64,000 bases of DNA, taken from NCBI GenBank assembly GCA_000469685.2, contig LS997564.1, positions 18,813,615-18,877,614 on the forward strand, given 5' to 3'. The DNA is from Haemonchus contortus. Taxonomy: Eukaryota; Nematoda; Chromadorea; Rhabditida; Trichostrongylidae. Shown piece after piece: positions 39,601 through 52,362 of this stretch. A model generated the notes under the pieces. It searched no databases. It was not told the DNA's origin and saw nothing but the letters and a program-made list of their open reading frames with translations. Each line of letters starts with the position of its first letter. The first letter of the stretch is position 1. The position numbers and the translations under genes are program-made.

Positions 39601-42600
39601 CTCTGCAAAGCAAGATCTTCCCTTCTGCACAAATAAGGAAATGAGTCCGAATGAACTGACCCCAGTTTCAATGCCGTATCATAAGCTTCTTTATCTGCTC
39701 CATGGTGAGATATCATGTGTGCGATTTGAGTGACGGAATTGGGATACTTGAAGCTCGGGCGCCATGCAGAAACACACGTCGACAGAGGGCATTTAATTCT
39801 GAAATAGCATCAGGCAATCCACGAGTCGAATCGAAATACTGAGTGAGTGCAATCCAATAAACTTTAACAGAATTTGATGAGATTGGACCAAGTAAACTCA
39901 CGCTTCATGTTTCCCTCTGCGCTTGGGAACTTTACCAATGGTAGATGGCGACTCGAGGACCAGTCTTCCCTCACGAAGATCTTTACGATATCGTCCACAA
40001 ACATTGACACAACAAGCCCAATGAACTCGTAGGTTAGCGATTCTGTCAAATGCAGCTTTCTCACACGATGAGCACTTCAGCCATCCATCCTGAAAAAGCC
40101 TCGTTTCGTTCAAGGAGGTAACGTTCGCGCAAGCGCACTTTAATCAGACCTTGATCATAGTCCACACCACCTTATTGTTGCAGAAAAAGTTAGAAACGGC
40201 AGAGCTAACCAATTCGGTACTTGCCTTACTCTTTCCATGAATTTCTATGTAAAAACATGAAATGAGAGCTATTCTTAAAACTCATGTATCCTTGCTCTAC
40301 TTTGCCCGCTTTGTGTGGACAAACTTCTTCCAATTTACCCTCCATTTACCCATCACTAACCCTCGCCCCTTTCATTTTCTTCACCTTTCTTCAACACCAC
40401 GCTTGTTTTCGTTTTGAGCATATCTTTTCTAAAGCTCGGTGGGATTTTTTTCGTTTCATTTTTATCGCTTCATTCTATACCTGAAGGCACAGTTCATCAT
40501 TATGTCAAGAAATACCTAGTCCAAATTAAAAAGGGAAGCGAAGGCGCAGGATAGGGCGAATGTGGGTTTTTCTTCAACCCGAACTGCTTGCTGCGCTCGC
40601 CGCATCCGATCGCGCGAATCGGGCGCTGCGGATTCGAAGATATGATTTCACAAGGGAGATTATGGTAACTGCGGCGAGGCAACAGCCGCTTGATAACTTC
40701 ACCTAGACTGTGCAAAGATTGTGAAGAAAGCGCTAGAATTAGAGAATTTTGAGGAATTTAAAATTTATAGACAGTAGGTAAAAGAAGAGGTTGTACGAGA
40801 ATGTGACGACATGAGTAGCGTTAACTCTAAACACTTTTGCTTTGTGAACGGTCCAGCCTCCGCAAAGCCAACAGAAGACGGGCATTTTCAGATGCGGAGA
40901 GCGGCCAAGAAGTATTTGAGTCCTTACGCTCCCTAGGAGACCACAGGTTCGTCAGTTGGAAATCTCCGAAACCACTTCTGTTGCAATCTGGCCCTCAAGC
41001 TGTTGTCAGCATGCTTCTTCACGTAGCTCTGCTACTTTTCTACACATAATCTACATAAAACTGAACAGAACTATTCAATCACCAGTTTCTACACTCAAAG
41101 TTCGCTGAAAGAAAAAGAATTCAAGAGGATAATGTCAACGGTCAATACTTACCGATAAGGAGAAGAATGCCTACTTACTCTCCCTCTTGCTGTTTCGACT
41201 TGCGTTTCACTTCCTCATTCATCACATAACAATCGTCCCTTTTCATATCCCCTACTCTCAACACCAATTTTTTTTTCGGCTACATTCACCTCCTTTTATC
41301 TCTTATCAGCTCTTACTTAAAATTTAGGACAAGAGACTGTCAAAAAAAGAAAGAATTCTTACACGTCACTCTTCAACAATTCATTGTATTCGAGATAGAC
41401 CAATACAAAAAACCAGTAACAACTCACCCTAGTGGGCTCCAGCAAAAATTTCAGCGGAGTCTGACGACCATTAGTTGACATATGGAACCTATATGCAGAA
41501 GCTAAGACGATAACAAAATTATAAGCCAAGCGGTGCACGAGTAAATCAACTCTACCGTTTCGCATTCAGGACCCACAGCGCGGCAGGATCTTTGTAGTGG
41601 AACTTCACAACATGAGCAAGCATGCTTTCCTCCTTTATCTCGTCATTTGCGAAAGCCGGAATACGCAGACCACGAGATCCTCGAGCAGTCTACAAAATTA
41701 CAATTTGGTCTGTCTACAAGCAAATAAAGAACAGACACCGAAAATACTGCAAGAGATATTAAGCGCACCGTGCAAAATGGACATTCATTACGGGCAAGGC
41801 AAACAAGCTGTTGAGTCTGCTCTGCATCTAGAGGCGGTGGAGGAGGCCTGTAAAAACTTAGTACCACTACAATGACATGTTCACTGGTTAATCTCCGTGT
41901 TCGGCTTTAAAAACCTATCGAAGCCTATGCCGGCCTGCTTACTGCGCAGCTCAACGAGATGTGCGAATTCAATTAGAACAGAAATCAGTTTGAAAAAAAA
42001 ACCTATTATTCGATTAATAAATCACAATAAACTGACCCCTCCCATAAGAATTTTTTATGAATGAGCTGTTTGTGCTCCTGAACATCTAGATTATCTGGAC
42101 CATAAACAGGAGGCGCAGCTTCAGGCTCTTAAAATAGAAATTCTAAATTCGAGTAATCAGTTGAAATTTTAATCAAAACAAACATGATTCTGTTTATTTT
42201 GACCTCTCAAACACCATAAAAGAATATCAACACTAACCGGTATTAGTCTCGATAGCACCATAATAGAATATCAACACTAACCGGTATTAGTCTCGATAAC
42301 TGTGGGAGCATCTTCAACATTTTCAGGATCTTCAACAGGTTCAGGATCTGGGGGAGGAGTAGCAATCCTGATAGAAGAGGTACTCACCGTCAGAGTGCTT
42401 TCGCCTCTAAAAGCAGTAGAGAAATATATCAGTTTTTGAGGTGATTTTTATTTATAAGAAAGGAAGTTGACGAGGTTTACTCACTTCGGCACAACAAGGC
42501 TATTAAAAAGGGGTTCTTCTCTCTCGGATATATTACTGATATCCACTTCTGCTGTTGTATCTTGGGCGCCTAGAACAGTATATCAGAATGATAATGATAC

Positions 42601-45600
42601 TACAAAATCGAAAAGAAAATTATTCACCAGCAGGAGAGTGATTGATCGTTTGAGTGAGATCATTAGCTGATGAACACTCCGATCGTGGTACGAAAATCTC
42701 CACCGCGTGCACGTCGCCATCCATAGCAGCAGAGGAAGGATGCTAAACCAATTCAATGCTACAACACTTCACGATACGTCTCATTTATTCTCTCAGAGTG
42801 CAAAATATAATAACGAAGAAGTAACGAACATGAATGAAGCCAGAGAAAAAATCATCGGGAAAAATTACGTCCATCTCTTTCTTGCACTTCAACTGTAGCT
42901 ATATGACGAGGTGAAATACTAGAAAATAATTAAACAAACTACTTACCGAATTGCCAGATTGCTCTTCATTATGTGTGGCTGGCGACCTAGCACCCGTAGA
43001 ATCTGTAAAAATGATCAACATTTACAAGACGGTCAAGTAAAGTATTGGCTAGGCGCACTTAAAAGTAGCCGCGTCCAAGTTGGAAATTTTGCAAATCGGT
43101 CACATAAATTAGAAAAGAGAAAGAATGCAAAAGTATTATAACGAACGTATAGAAAGCGAAAAATATTGAAAAATCCGCCCACAATGAACGGCATGTTATC
43201 CGGGCTATAGTGCTGTCTAAAAACCATTCGTTTAATGACTCTAGGAAAGTTGACAGATATAAGCGAAACCTCGAAAAGGGCCGAACGTGAAACGCGCCAA
43301 CAATTTCCTATCAGGGATGAAGCAAGATGAAGTCCATAGCCAGCATCGATAACCACTTCCCGGATGTAAGACGGCTGAGTTCGGAAAAAACTAGGTGGAC
43401 AAGATATTAGCCCGAGACATGGGAAAGCGACCAAGTCTCCACGTGGGCTAGACGCTCGTAATCGATGCAAGAGCCTGATAATTTGTTTTATGGACTAGCT
43501 CAAGCTTTGAAATAAGAGTTTCATGAACGTTTGGAAATAAAATTGCATACAGCTATAGTCATTGACAGAAACATCACTCAGCAGTTGTGTGCGAGATGGC
43601 GTGCAACAGCCAGAGTTTTTGGCTGATGCGAAAGACTCAAAACACAAATCTACATGTATCGTTGTTCTTCTAGAAACATTTGTCGCTCTCAGAGCATCAG
43701 CACATTTTAGAACGTTCCAGAGTTATCACCAAGGATATTCAAATAGGATCTGAGCGTTTCCCTTGTAAACCATGTTGCAGTAGTCGAAAGTCAGTTTTGA
43801 GCAGTCGTTTTCTAGGGATGGCGCTACGGCTTTAGTGCTAGCTCTGCCGATTGCAACATCAAACTTCATTCGAAAAGCACATCGCCATTCTCTTGAATAC
43901 TTCCTGACGCTTTCAGGACTCAGCGGCGAGCAAACAATTTGATTAGTTCATGATAAAAGTCAAATTATTATTAAGAACATACCGTTAGAGCCTTTTAGCT
44001 GACGAAGCGCTTCTCGACCAGCAGAACCAAGAATTTTGTTTGGAAGAAGTTGCTACAAATAAAACAGTATAAGCTGATGGAAGATTTTATCATAAGTTCA
44101 TGTTTGGCTGGAAGTAAGAAATGGTAATCGGTGGCAGAATTTGGACCACTAGGAGAAGAGTTTGGTAGAGAAATCTAGAGAGAAATAAAAATTCTAACCT
44201 CGCAGTCTATGGTTTCGGGATCGGTTGAGAGCAGTGAAACTGGGAAAGCACTTATCGGATCATCCGTAAGAGCAACCCTAAAATGAAAGGGTTTGAATGA
44301 ATGAGGTGTACCAAAGAATGAAAGAATTTGAACATTGAAAACAGAACAATGGTTTACTGTAAGACTCCTAGACACCCACCACAGGGCTACATGATGGATA
44401 ATCGCTCATTTTACAGGCCCATTGATATGTGGAAAAAATCATGGATAATTGAAGGCGGGCAGTCACCTCCCCACAATTTCTCCATCTTGAACCCTAAGTG
44501 ATTTGAAAAAGGATTTTTTCACCCTCACCATCGAGGCCTCACGTTGAAACCTCATTATCAAACGGTTTGAACAGACAATCTATGATACTGAGCGAGCGAG
44601 TCGAATGTAGTATGTGAATTTCGGGCACGCAATATTCCAAGGAGGATAATGAAACGTTGCAAGTTGTCGTTGCGCAAAATCGCAACCAAATTAAAGAAAG
44701 GGGGAAACATTTCGAAAGATACTCCAAAAATCAAAAACTATTAGCAATACTATACCCGATGTCAATGTATCCGTGACTGACAATATGACTGACGAACTCC
44801 GAAGAAAATCCACACCAGAAGCAAAAACCACATATCTGAAGGCATAAACATCTCGTATTGTCGAAAAGGCACTTGTAAGCGAGAAAGTTCCACCTGTACA
44901 TCACTGCATGATCTGGGCAAAAGCTTGGTTCTAAATGGGATGTTGAAGTGGTTGGGATTGCTGAAAAATTCTTGCTTCAACGGCCAGTCAACAGGACTCG
45001 AGGCCTCAAAAAATGCTTACGTGGTATCAAATGCTTCATTGTCGAAGCTCCATGACAGAGGAGAGTAAGAGTATACATCTGTGCCAGTAGGCAGCTCTTG
45101 TTGAAGGAGAGCTCTACAATTACGATATCAGAAGCAGAGGTCCAAATGTGTTTACCATTTTGGAAAGTACCGTTCATATTGGAAGTACTCCGATGAAAAG
45201 AAATCCTGGTGATAAGTCTCAAAATGTTTAAGAGCATAGATTTTCAATAATTCCTTGGTTGGAAATTCTAAAACATCTTCAACGTGACCAACGACTGAGC
45301 TGTTGAGCACACATCGCCACTTCAAAAATGTAATTGAATCACAATCGTCGACTTCCTGAAAATCAAGCAATAACTACTATACTGAAATCAGCGAAAAACT
45401 AACTTGAACCATAGTAATTTAGTGGTACTTGGGCAAATTTATTCGAATACATATACGAGTAACGAAATAGTTCTAAATGAACCGACCCGAATACGGAAGA
45501 CTTTAGAATAACAGAGGGCAGGGTATGGGAAATTATGTATGGTCATTGAAGGCGCATCAGCGATTTCAGCGACCTCGCGGAATTCACCATGCTCCGAATG

Positions 45601-48600
45601 ACTGAAGTATGCGAAATGTCAAAAAATTCATCCAAAGTGCTTTAAAATCGCCAACGAGTGGAACTTACGGTTTCAGCCATTCGTGTCCTGCAGTTGAGAG
45701 ATGTCGACCCAATGACTTTTTAAGAATAGGTTTGAAGCATACAATACATATGCAGTAATCCGACGACCAGATTTCTTCCTGAAAAAAGTCGAATGAGTGG
45801 GATGTTGCGTTCCATGCAACGGGGAAAGGAATACTTGGCAGGGTCAACCTTGGCTTACTATTGTTAATATACGAAAGGAATGACGAAAAGAAGTAATAAA
45901 AAAAAAGACAAAAAGTGATGAAAAACAAGTATACCTTGTTCATACTTCTTCCGAACATTTCGTGAACGAGGGCCTCACGATGAGCAGATTTTATCCCTCT
46001 GAGAGTGTAGAAGAAATTGTTCCTAAAATAGGCAAACTAAAAAAAGATTATCAAATCCGCTATCAGGATTGACGCAGGCTACTGCAATACGTTTAAAAGC
46101 AAGAGTGCGTCGCATGAGCAGCTTTTAAGTTAACATGTTAGGATATTCTACGTCTCAAAATATCTGCCTCTGAAGCTTCTGCTTAACTCGGACTAGCCAT
46201 CATTTCAGCAAAACGTGAAATCGCTTGATAATTGCTTTTTTTCTTAGAAGGGGTGAAATTCGCGTAAAACGCATTCCTACGTAATATCGATTGATTAGAA
46301 AGCCATGTATATTGTTAACCATGCCCAACCTTTCGGTCTGCCGCAGTAGCTTTGCTGTTTCGATAACATGATATTCCAGATCGAATCCTATCTCGTATGA
46401 CAATATGGCCCTATAAAAAGTTTAGAACTTAGAGCCGTAATTAGGCAAAACCCTCTGGATAACATGTTCGAAATGAAGTATATCACACTACGCCTTAGGA
46501 AGAAAGCAACACGAAAGTACTAACCATTCCTGTTGTATTGTCGTTTCAATGTCTTCAAGGTTATGGTGCTCAACTGCGAAATGGCGAAGCACGAAAAGGC
46601 GTAGTGAAATATCATTATGAAAAGCCGAACATCTCGAAACAGCGTCTGACTCATCGCACAGAGGGCACAACCTTCAAATAAAAAAAAGATATATCAATAG
46701 ATCTTCGAAAAAAATCAATACAACAATCTTCAGTGAATTCTAAAAGCTCACCAGGCAAAGGGTAGATTGGATGTTTGGCGATACTTGTAACGAAAAAGCG
46801 CTTTTCTATCGGATATAGTAAGGAACTTCTGGCGGCAATTTTCCCTATATTTCCCTGAAAAAAGGTGTTCTCAGTTTGCCGTTTTTAGTACGCGAAACAT
46901 CTAATGGATACTCCGAAATGATGGCAACTGTTACCAATCCAAGGTACAAAAATAGAAGATCAAAGAGAATGAATCTTATCAAACCCTCAAATTCCTCCAA
47001 CTACAAAAAAAAAAACAGTAAGCACTCGAAACCTACCGAGCCCCATCCTCGTAGATCCAGTGAAGATAGAATTCTCGGGTATACGTGAGCAAGAATCATC
47101 TGCACTTGAGGAACTTTTCAATGATCTTAAAATCGAATCATAACATTTAGCATAACATCGTTGCGTTATTGATGAAAATGTAGTGGGAAAACGTACGCTG
47201 TTAAAGAGTCAACCAACTGCTGGTATTTGTGAGTTGAATTTGTGAAACAGATGACTTCACGCACTTCATACCTCTCGGTTTCTGTAAAGTAGTATTTTTT
47301 CAATATTCTAACTGCTTGCAACCTAATAGTTCCATATCAACTTACAGCGAGCTAATGCGGGGCAAAGGCCACGAAATCCACAAAGAAATCGGATAGGATT
47401 ATTTTGACCCCCTTTTTTTTTAAAAGTTTTCTAATATCCACTATGGCAATGCAGGGACTGTCTTGCGGCAAATCACAAAATGTGACCGAGAGGGAGGTAA
47501 GCATCAAACCAAGTCGATGCATGTAAGAACGCATATTTATGAAGTATTGCACATAACACATAAAGAAGCAGAAGGTTTAACATCACGTCAGCCAACGTAT
47601 TGAAAAAAAAAAAATGCATAGCTAATTCAGACTAACCACTATGTTCCTGCTTGAAGTGTTCGTCCATTTTAGACTTCTTATAAAAGTTGAAGCATGATGT
47701 ACAGGGGGTTTTCAAAGAATTATCCAGCTAAAGAATGTAAAATTCAGTTGGAATAACATTTTGTTATTCGTTATCGTACCTCTCCTTCATGTTTACGAAG
47801 ATGTCGCAAAAATTTTCTCACTGTGAAATCGACTTTCAAGGTATTAGAGTATATCGGATGCTCACATATTGGACATGTCAGCTGGTTGTTTTTGAAAAGC
47901 TTCTGGCTTATGTAGCTCTGAAATTTGGGAAAATTTCGACAATTTCGAAAGTTCAGCTCTGGCAAATATACGGAACACTTATATAAATTGACTAGTTAAC
48001 GACGGCAGTAATAGAGACCTCTATAATGGAAGAAAAGGAAAGCGGGAAAAGTAGGAACCACAAGTGGCTGGTACTGTAATTCTACTATTTCTTGCCAGAC
48101 ATGAGCAACAAGACATGGGCTATCCCGTCGGACCGATTACCACCCCCAAAATTCACGAAGCACCAGTCACACTTGGCAACACCCGCCTCACTGTATTCCA
48201 CAACGTTTCTTGAGTCACGCATGTGGTGACCAATAAAATGGGGGCAATGCATTGTAAAGGATGAGGATAGAATTATTGGACAAACTCGTATTAGGGATGT
48301 GCCCCGCATTCGACCTTCCATTCAGGGGTAGCGGCGGTTTGAATGCGTGTATGGCCCGGCCCCTACAATTACGGTGGTCTGCATAAATCAGTGCTTTTAC
48401 CTCCTCACAGGAATCTGGAACCAATTAAGCGACCCCGGAAAGATGTAAAACCTGGGTAGGCTAGGCGAGTATCGATCTGGTAATAGAACTCTGGACCATT
48501 CTTCCAAACGTGACGCGCTATATCAGATTGGAATGTGATTGGATTTTGCTCACCTAGCCATCTCGATTCGTCGGTCAACTGAAGGGTTACTCTGCATGCG

Positions 48601-49691
48601 ACTGAAGGCATTCCTTTGAGTTTCATCAGGGACATCTGTTTATAAGTTTTCGAATTTTCACTCTTCCCTCATTTCTTATCCTTAACATTTTGAAGCCATA
48701 CGAACCAAAACCCAGAACAAACTTGATTGACCCTGGCATCATACAACGCACAGCATCGATCAACACACACGCGACCGATGGTGTAGTGGCAATTGGCGCG
48801 CTATTACACACACGTGGTCACGGGCTCGAATACCGTACCGATATGCACCTAGGCCAGCTGAGCCCTCATCCTTCCGTGGTCGGATAATTGGTACCAGACT
48901 TGTCTATAAGGATAAAAGCGCTGATATGTGTAATGGCTGGCCACCGCAAGTCATTGTATAGGCCACATACGCATTCATTACGCCACGCCGATTCCGAATG
49001 GAAGTCGAATGTAGCCGCATCCCTCCGACGGGATTGATTAATGCCAAAAGGCGAAAGACTGAGATTTTATGAAATATCATGACCGTGGAATTAGTTTAAC
49101 ATACCTCTAAGATTTTGACTTTTTCAAGTGGCTCTCCATTAATTTCGTTGCCTTGTCGCTTTCTTGAAGTACTTGGGACGTCCGATTTCTAAAATATTAT
49201 TTCATAACTCGATATAGAAAGACCCGTAATTGTTCCAATGGTTTTTCAGAGCAATCAGATTGCTCTCGATTCACTCAAAGCTTGAAAGAGGGCAAAAGCC
49301 ATGGATGCGATAGCATCTAACAAATAGAGCCTTTTTATTAGTCCCCGAATTTCAAGCCTCACTATAGTTGAGAAGTGCCTTCCTAGCATAGATGAAGCCA
49401 AAACTACAACAACACTTTGTACTCGTAGACATACTCTACGGATTTCACATAAGAGTTGGGTGCAGAGGGAGCGTTCAGAAGGCTTACTAAGTGATTATTA
49501 GGCTGACTTCGAAAGTGCGAATAACTCACATCTGTTGATTCCCGTCGTGAATTGTAGAGGTCAACCAGTTCATCCCATCCAGAAACATTGCTACAACTGC
49601 CATTGGTGTCGAGCATTTTTTCAATAGTTGTTGACGAACTAGCAACACTGCTTAGCCAATCAAAACTTCGATCCCTAATGGCTTCAACCAT
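30605..49691 (-). CDS. large multi-C2H2 zinc-finger protein (LIN-13-like, tentative)
   Basis: About 50 small minus-strand exons, roughly 1,700-2,000 residues, from a likely ATG at 49691 (MVEAIRDRSFDWLSS; an acceptor TTGCTCAG lies 12 bases upstream) to TGA at 30605-30607. About 20 C2H2-like fingers are visible, e.g. CPICEH at 47.85 kb, CPLCDE at 46.6, CIVCFK at 45.7, CSSCEK at 40.05, CAKCDRGF at 39.5, CVICGF at 37.3, CSGCDF at 36.75, CALCEAAF at 36.0, CNFCEF at 31.7, and the final canonical pair CTYCPKTF and CPHCEQEF in the last exon (30605-30813). A module EEFPYIDV/EEFPFLDV/SEFPYIDA precedes several fingers. Serine/lysine-rich linkers lie at 33.7-35.6 kb and an acidic proline-rich linker at 42.3 kb. 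Size and finger number recall C. elegans LIN-13, a Rb-pathway chromatin protein, but I found no LxCxE motif. It may instead be two adjacent genes, since junctions near 40.5-41.4 kb are uncertain. Confidence 0.7.
30970..31250 (-). repeat. tRNA-derived SINE, copy 13
   Basis: Full-length minus-strand copy in an intron of the zinc-finger gene, sense to the gene. It has tail GGCGTTAATCAATCCCGTCT, body TTATCCTCCCAGACCAGTCT and head GATCCGGGATTCGAACCCTG. Confidence 0.9.
32216..32423. mobile_element. GC-rich foldback element
   Basis: Terminal inverted repeats of 17-18 bp (TGGCTGCTTTCAGACTTC at 32216, its near-complement ending at 32423) enclose an inner perfect 17-bp inverted repeat, GCGATGGCGGCGCTAGA at 32259-32275 and its complement at 32321-32337. 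The sequence is markedly GC-rich compared with the surrounding intron. The two-tier palindrome suggests a foldback miniature transposon. No clear target duplication is visible. Confidence 0.65.
32738..33010 (-). repeat. tRNA-derived SINE, copy 14
   Basis: Minus-strand copy in a zinc-finger gene intron. The head (ATCGATCCGGGATTCGAAGC ... CACTGCACCACCTCCGCC) is well kept; the tail is diverged. Confidence 0.85.
33980..34090 (-). repeat. tRNA-like sequence, different family (pseudo-tRNA or SINE head)
   Basis: On the minus strand, AGGCTCGATAGGCCAATGGA is followed about 35 bases later by a B-box-like GGGTTCGAGCCCA. The spacing resembles a tRNA or tRNA-derived SINE head, but the T-arm and acceptor do not pair fully, so it is not a working tRNA. 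It lies in an intron of the zinc-finger gene. Confidence 0.45.
42212..42299. repeat. 44-bp tandem duplication over a splice donor
   Basis: Two copies, 42212-42255 and 42256-42299, differ at only a couple of bases. Each contains CACTAACCGGTATTAGTCTC; read on the minus strand this is the end of an exon followed by a GTTAGTG donor. The exon is about 42282-42406 if the proximal donor is used. Confidence 0.9.
48285..48530 (-). repeat. tRNA-derived SINE, copy 15 (diverged)
   Basis: Minus-strand copy with GGGATGTGCCCCGCATTCGA, GTGCTTTTACCTCCTCACAG and AGTATCGATCTGG. The B-box is mutated. Confidence 0.7.
48775..49065 (+). repeat. tRNA-derived SINE, copy 16
   Basis: Full-length plus-strand copy in an intron of the minus-strand zinc-finger gene. 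Head GATGGTGTAGTGGCAATTGG, B-box CGGGCTCGAATACCG, body and tail (CATCCCTCCGACGGGATTGA) are clear. Confidence 0.9.
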
Positions 49692-49779
49692 GTTGAAAAG
49701 TACCTGAGCAAAATCAAGGGGGTTTAGGAATTGATCCTTTTGTGTTAAAAGAACTTTGTAACTCACAAGACAGTTCAAT

Positions 49780-52360
49780 CGTTAGCACGGCGCAAACCGT
49801 TCGCCGTTCTTGCAAATTTTGATTGGGGCGCACTTGCTGCCAGGTGTTTTTTTTCTGACAATGAGCAATTCCAGCAATTCTCAATTCCTATATTTACATA
49901 GGATCATTAAGCAGTATTATGTGTTTAAGATTCATAGAGCATGTTCAATTAATTTTGAAGGTGTCTTATAGAATCATCTACGATTTAATGTGCAAGAGAT
50001 TATCTGAAGGCAACATTTTGTTTAGAATGCAAAGAAAAGAGTCTTCAAGGTTGACATTCAGAATAAGAGGTTCTTTACTAGCCTTTTGAGACAACCTTCG
50101 AGTTTCCATTAACGGTATCCTCAGTAACTTATGACCTTTCGGGCTATCTACTCCAATTAGTGATGCTATGAGGTCCTATTGAGTAGGGAGAGACCGAAAG
50201 GATCCTGAAACTCCGGTGAAAGGTAATAGGTAAATGGAAAGCCAGCGAACTTGCAAGACAGGCCCATTTCTCACATTCAGAGATTTAAAGATAGTTGGAT
50301 TTGTAGTTGTAGTTCTAAGAGAAATTAGATTACATTAGCTAAGAGGATGAGGAATTCCGAGAGCTCTTGCCAGGTCTCGAAGCTGTTAGCACAGAACTAA
50401 ATGGAAATTGGCAGAGGATCGAATAACAGACCGAAGGACTTTAGGGTAGTTCCGCCCGGTTCCTCCTCTACCATGGGCCTAAGAACAATCGAATGCGAAC
50501 GAGCAGCTTACCAATCCCGTGGTTGGACTCTATAGGGACTACTACAAATACCATTAAAGGCAAGTGTTTAAGGGAGGATAGAAACTTCCCGGGATGAGAT
50601 AGGGTACCCCATATGACGATATTAAGCGCCATCGATTTGCCCCTTTCAGACATCTCTTCAATGCATAGGAGAGTGCGGAACCAATCGAATGCGATGAATG
50701 GGCGAGGCGGGTGTAAGGGAGTGACGGGCGCGGGGCCCGATCCGGACAATGGCGCCACAGCTGTGTGCTGGGCGGCGCATCCAGAGGGCGACTTCCAGAT
50801 GGCTTAGGTTGTGCCTTCGATTGTTAGGCCCACCACTAACCAGTTATGCGCCAACAGATGCAACGTCGCATGGGAATCAGCCTATGGCAAAGAGAGTTCG
50901 GATGGAAATGCCAGCTTCCAGCTAGTTTCCGATTGAAAATAATTAGGATACATGCACTCTCAACGATGTGGACACTCTTCGTTGAATAACGGGATGGACT
51001 AATTAACCAACGCGAGCACCAAAATAGTTACTGACTAAATGCTAGAAATAAGTAGTACACGTTGGAATCTACAGAGACAGGCCACAGATGTTAGCAGTAA
51101 GGTCAAGTGAATTCTATTGGCTGAGCCCTGCGTCACGCCTGCAACCCGTTGTTGGAGGCCGCAGTCGATCGATTCTTTTCAGCCGCGCCGCGCACACGAC
51201 CAACACTCGAGGTCGTGGGCGCCACTGGGAATTCAATTGAACAGTGTCAGCTAAGTGCAGGAATCAATACCCGGATATCGAAAAAGAACGTGGAGGGATT
51301 CAAAGACACCTACACATATATTCACAACAACTGGATCAGTTAGAATCAGCATATGTATGAAACTAATCGCAGAGAAAGTGAACGCGAGCGGGTCTCGAAC
51401 CCGCCTTTCAACGATCACAGGTCGAGGATACTCCCCACAAATCCACACGAATCATCACCGAACCTTTCTACACTTCGGTATCATTGCTCATGGTAGTCTT
51501 TTAGGTCCTAAAAAGGCTAATAAGAAGGTCTAAATGTAAAAAGTCTCCTTAGCATGAAATAGGATACAACGCAGGTAAACTTTATACCATTGAAAGGCAT
51601 TTCTTCAAACACCGTAAATAACTCGACGATGCTATTAGAAAATGGATCTTACAAAAATGGAACAAGTTTTCATAGTAATAATGCCACAATAACATTTTCA
51701 ATAAACAGATCCTAGAGGATCGTCTGTAGATACTAACTGGATAGTACAAAAACGTAGTTAATGAATAGTAATGAGTCACAGAACAAACAAAAAAAAGGTG
51801 AGATTAATAAAAACAAATGTCAGCAAACGGTAAAATATTTCTAACAGAGTTCGAAGCCATGTGCTTCGGCTTCAGTGTGACCCCAGGCCTGTGCTGATTT
51901 ACATCTGCTTTATGTTACTATCACTCCTTGTTGAAAAAGGGAAATCTTTTTTTGCATTTTACATAACTTGCAAACTCTATTGGAAACTAATTACATGACA
52001 TCACCACAACTAAGAAATCACTTAAAATCGCCAGAGCACTCTTTAACGCAAAATTTCACCTTGACTGCATAACCCGATGAAGATATTTGAACAACCTGCG
52101 CTTATCAATGTGATAACTCAACAGATGTAAGGCATAAATTGGAATGATGGTAGGGTGTTTTAACATCATCACACGCCACTGATACACTTTAATGAAAAAC
52201 TCTAAAGTGAAAGGCGTTCTGCCAAATGTGTCGGGATGAGGGAGATCGTTAGTTCGTCGAAAATTTTGTCGACTAAACAAGGTAGAAAAGGTTATCATAC
52301 ATCATATGGGAAGAAGAGACAGACAAAAATATGACATCTTATGGTATTGCTCCATCAACT
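49780..52360. other. 2.6-kb gap between the zinc-finger and SMARCAD1-like genes
   Basis: No exon recognised. It contains a GC-rich, repeat-like block at about 50450-51240 and a tRNA-like B-box sequence at 51360-51450. The open frame at 50468-50758 has no recognisable motif. Confidence 0.5.
51360..51450 (-). repeat. tRNA-like B-box sequence (pseudo-tRNA)
   Basis: On the minus strand GGCGGGTTCGAGACCCGC forms a perfect 5-bp T-arm. It is preceded by TCGACCTGTGATCGTTGA, which pairs as an anticodon stem but leaves an 8-base loop. The acceptor stem does not pair. It is therefore a pseudo-tRNA or the head of another SINE family. Confidence 0.45.
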
Positions 52361-52362
52361 AA

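Noticed and set aside
39599..39613. An LxCxE-type Rb-binding motif (LLCRE) in the zinc-finger gene, which would have supported LIN-13
   Set aside because: The upstream exon ends in a phase that only fits the acceptor CTTTGCAG just after these codons, placing the exon start at 39602. The motif would then be split by the intron, not translated as read.
43033..43470. 145-codon minus-strand open frame within the zinc-finger gene
   Set aside because: It has no finger motif, no clear acceptor/donor pair in phase with neighbours, and a composition unlike the recognised exons; likely intronic chance frame.
51360..51450. Functional tRNA gene
   Set aside because: The T-arm is perfect, but the acceptor stem does not pair and the anticodon loop has eight bases.
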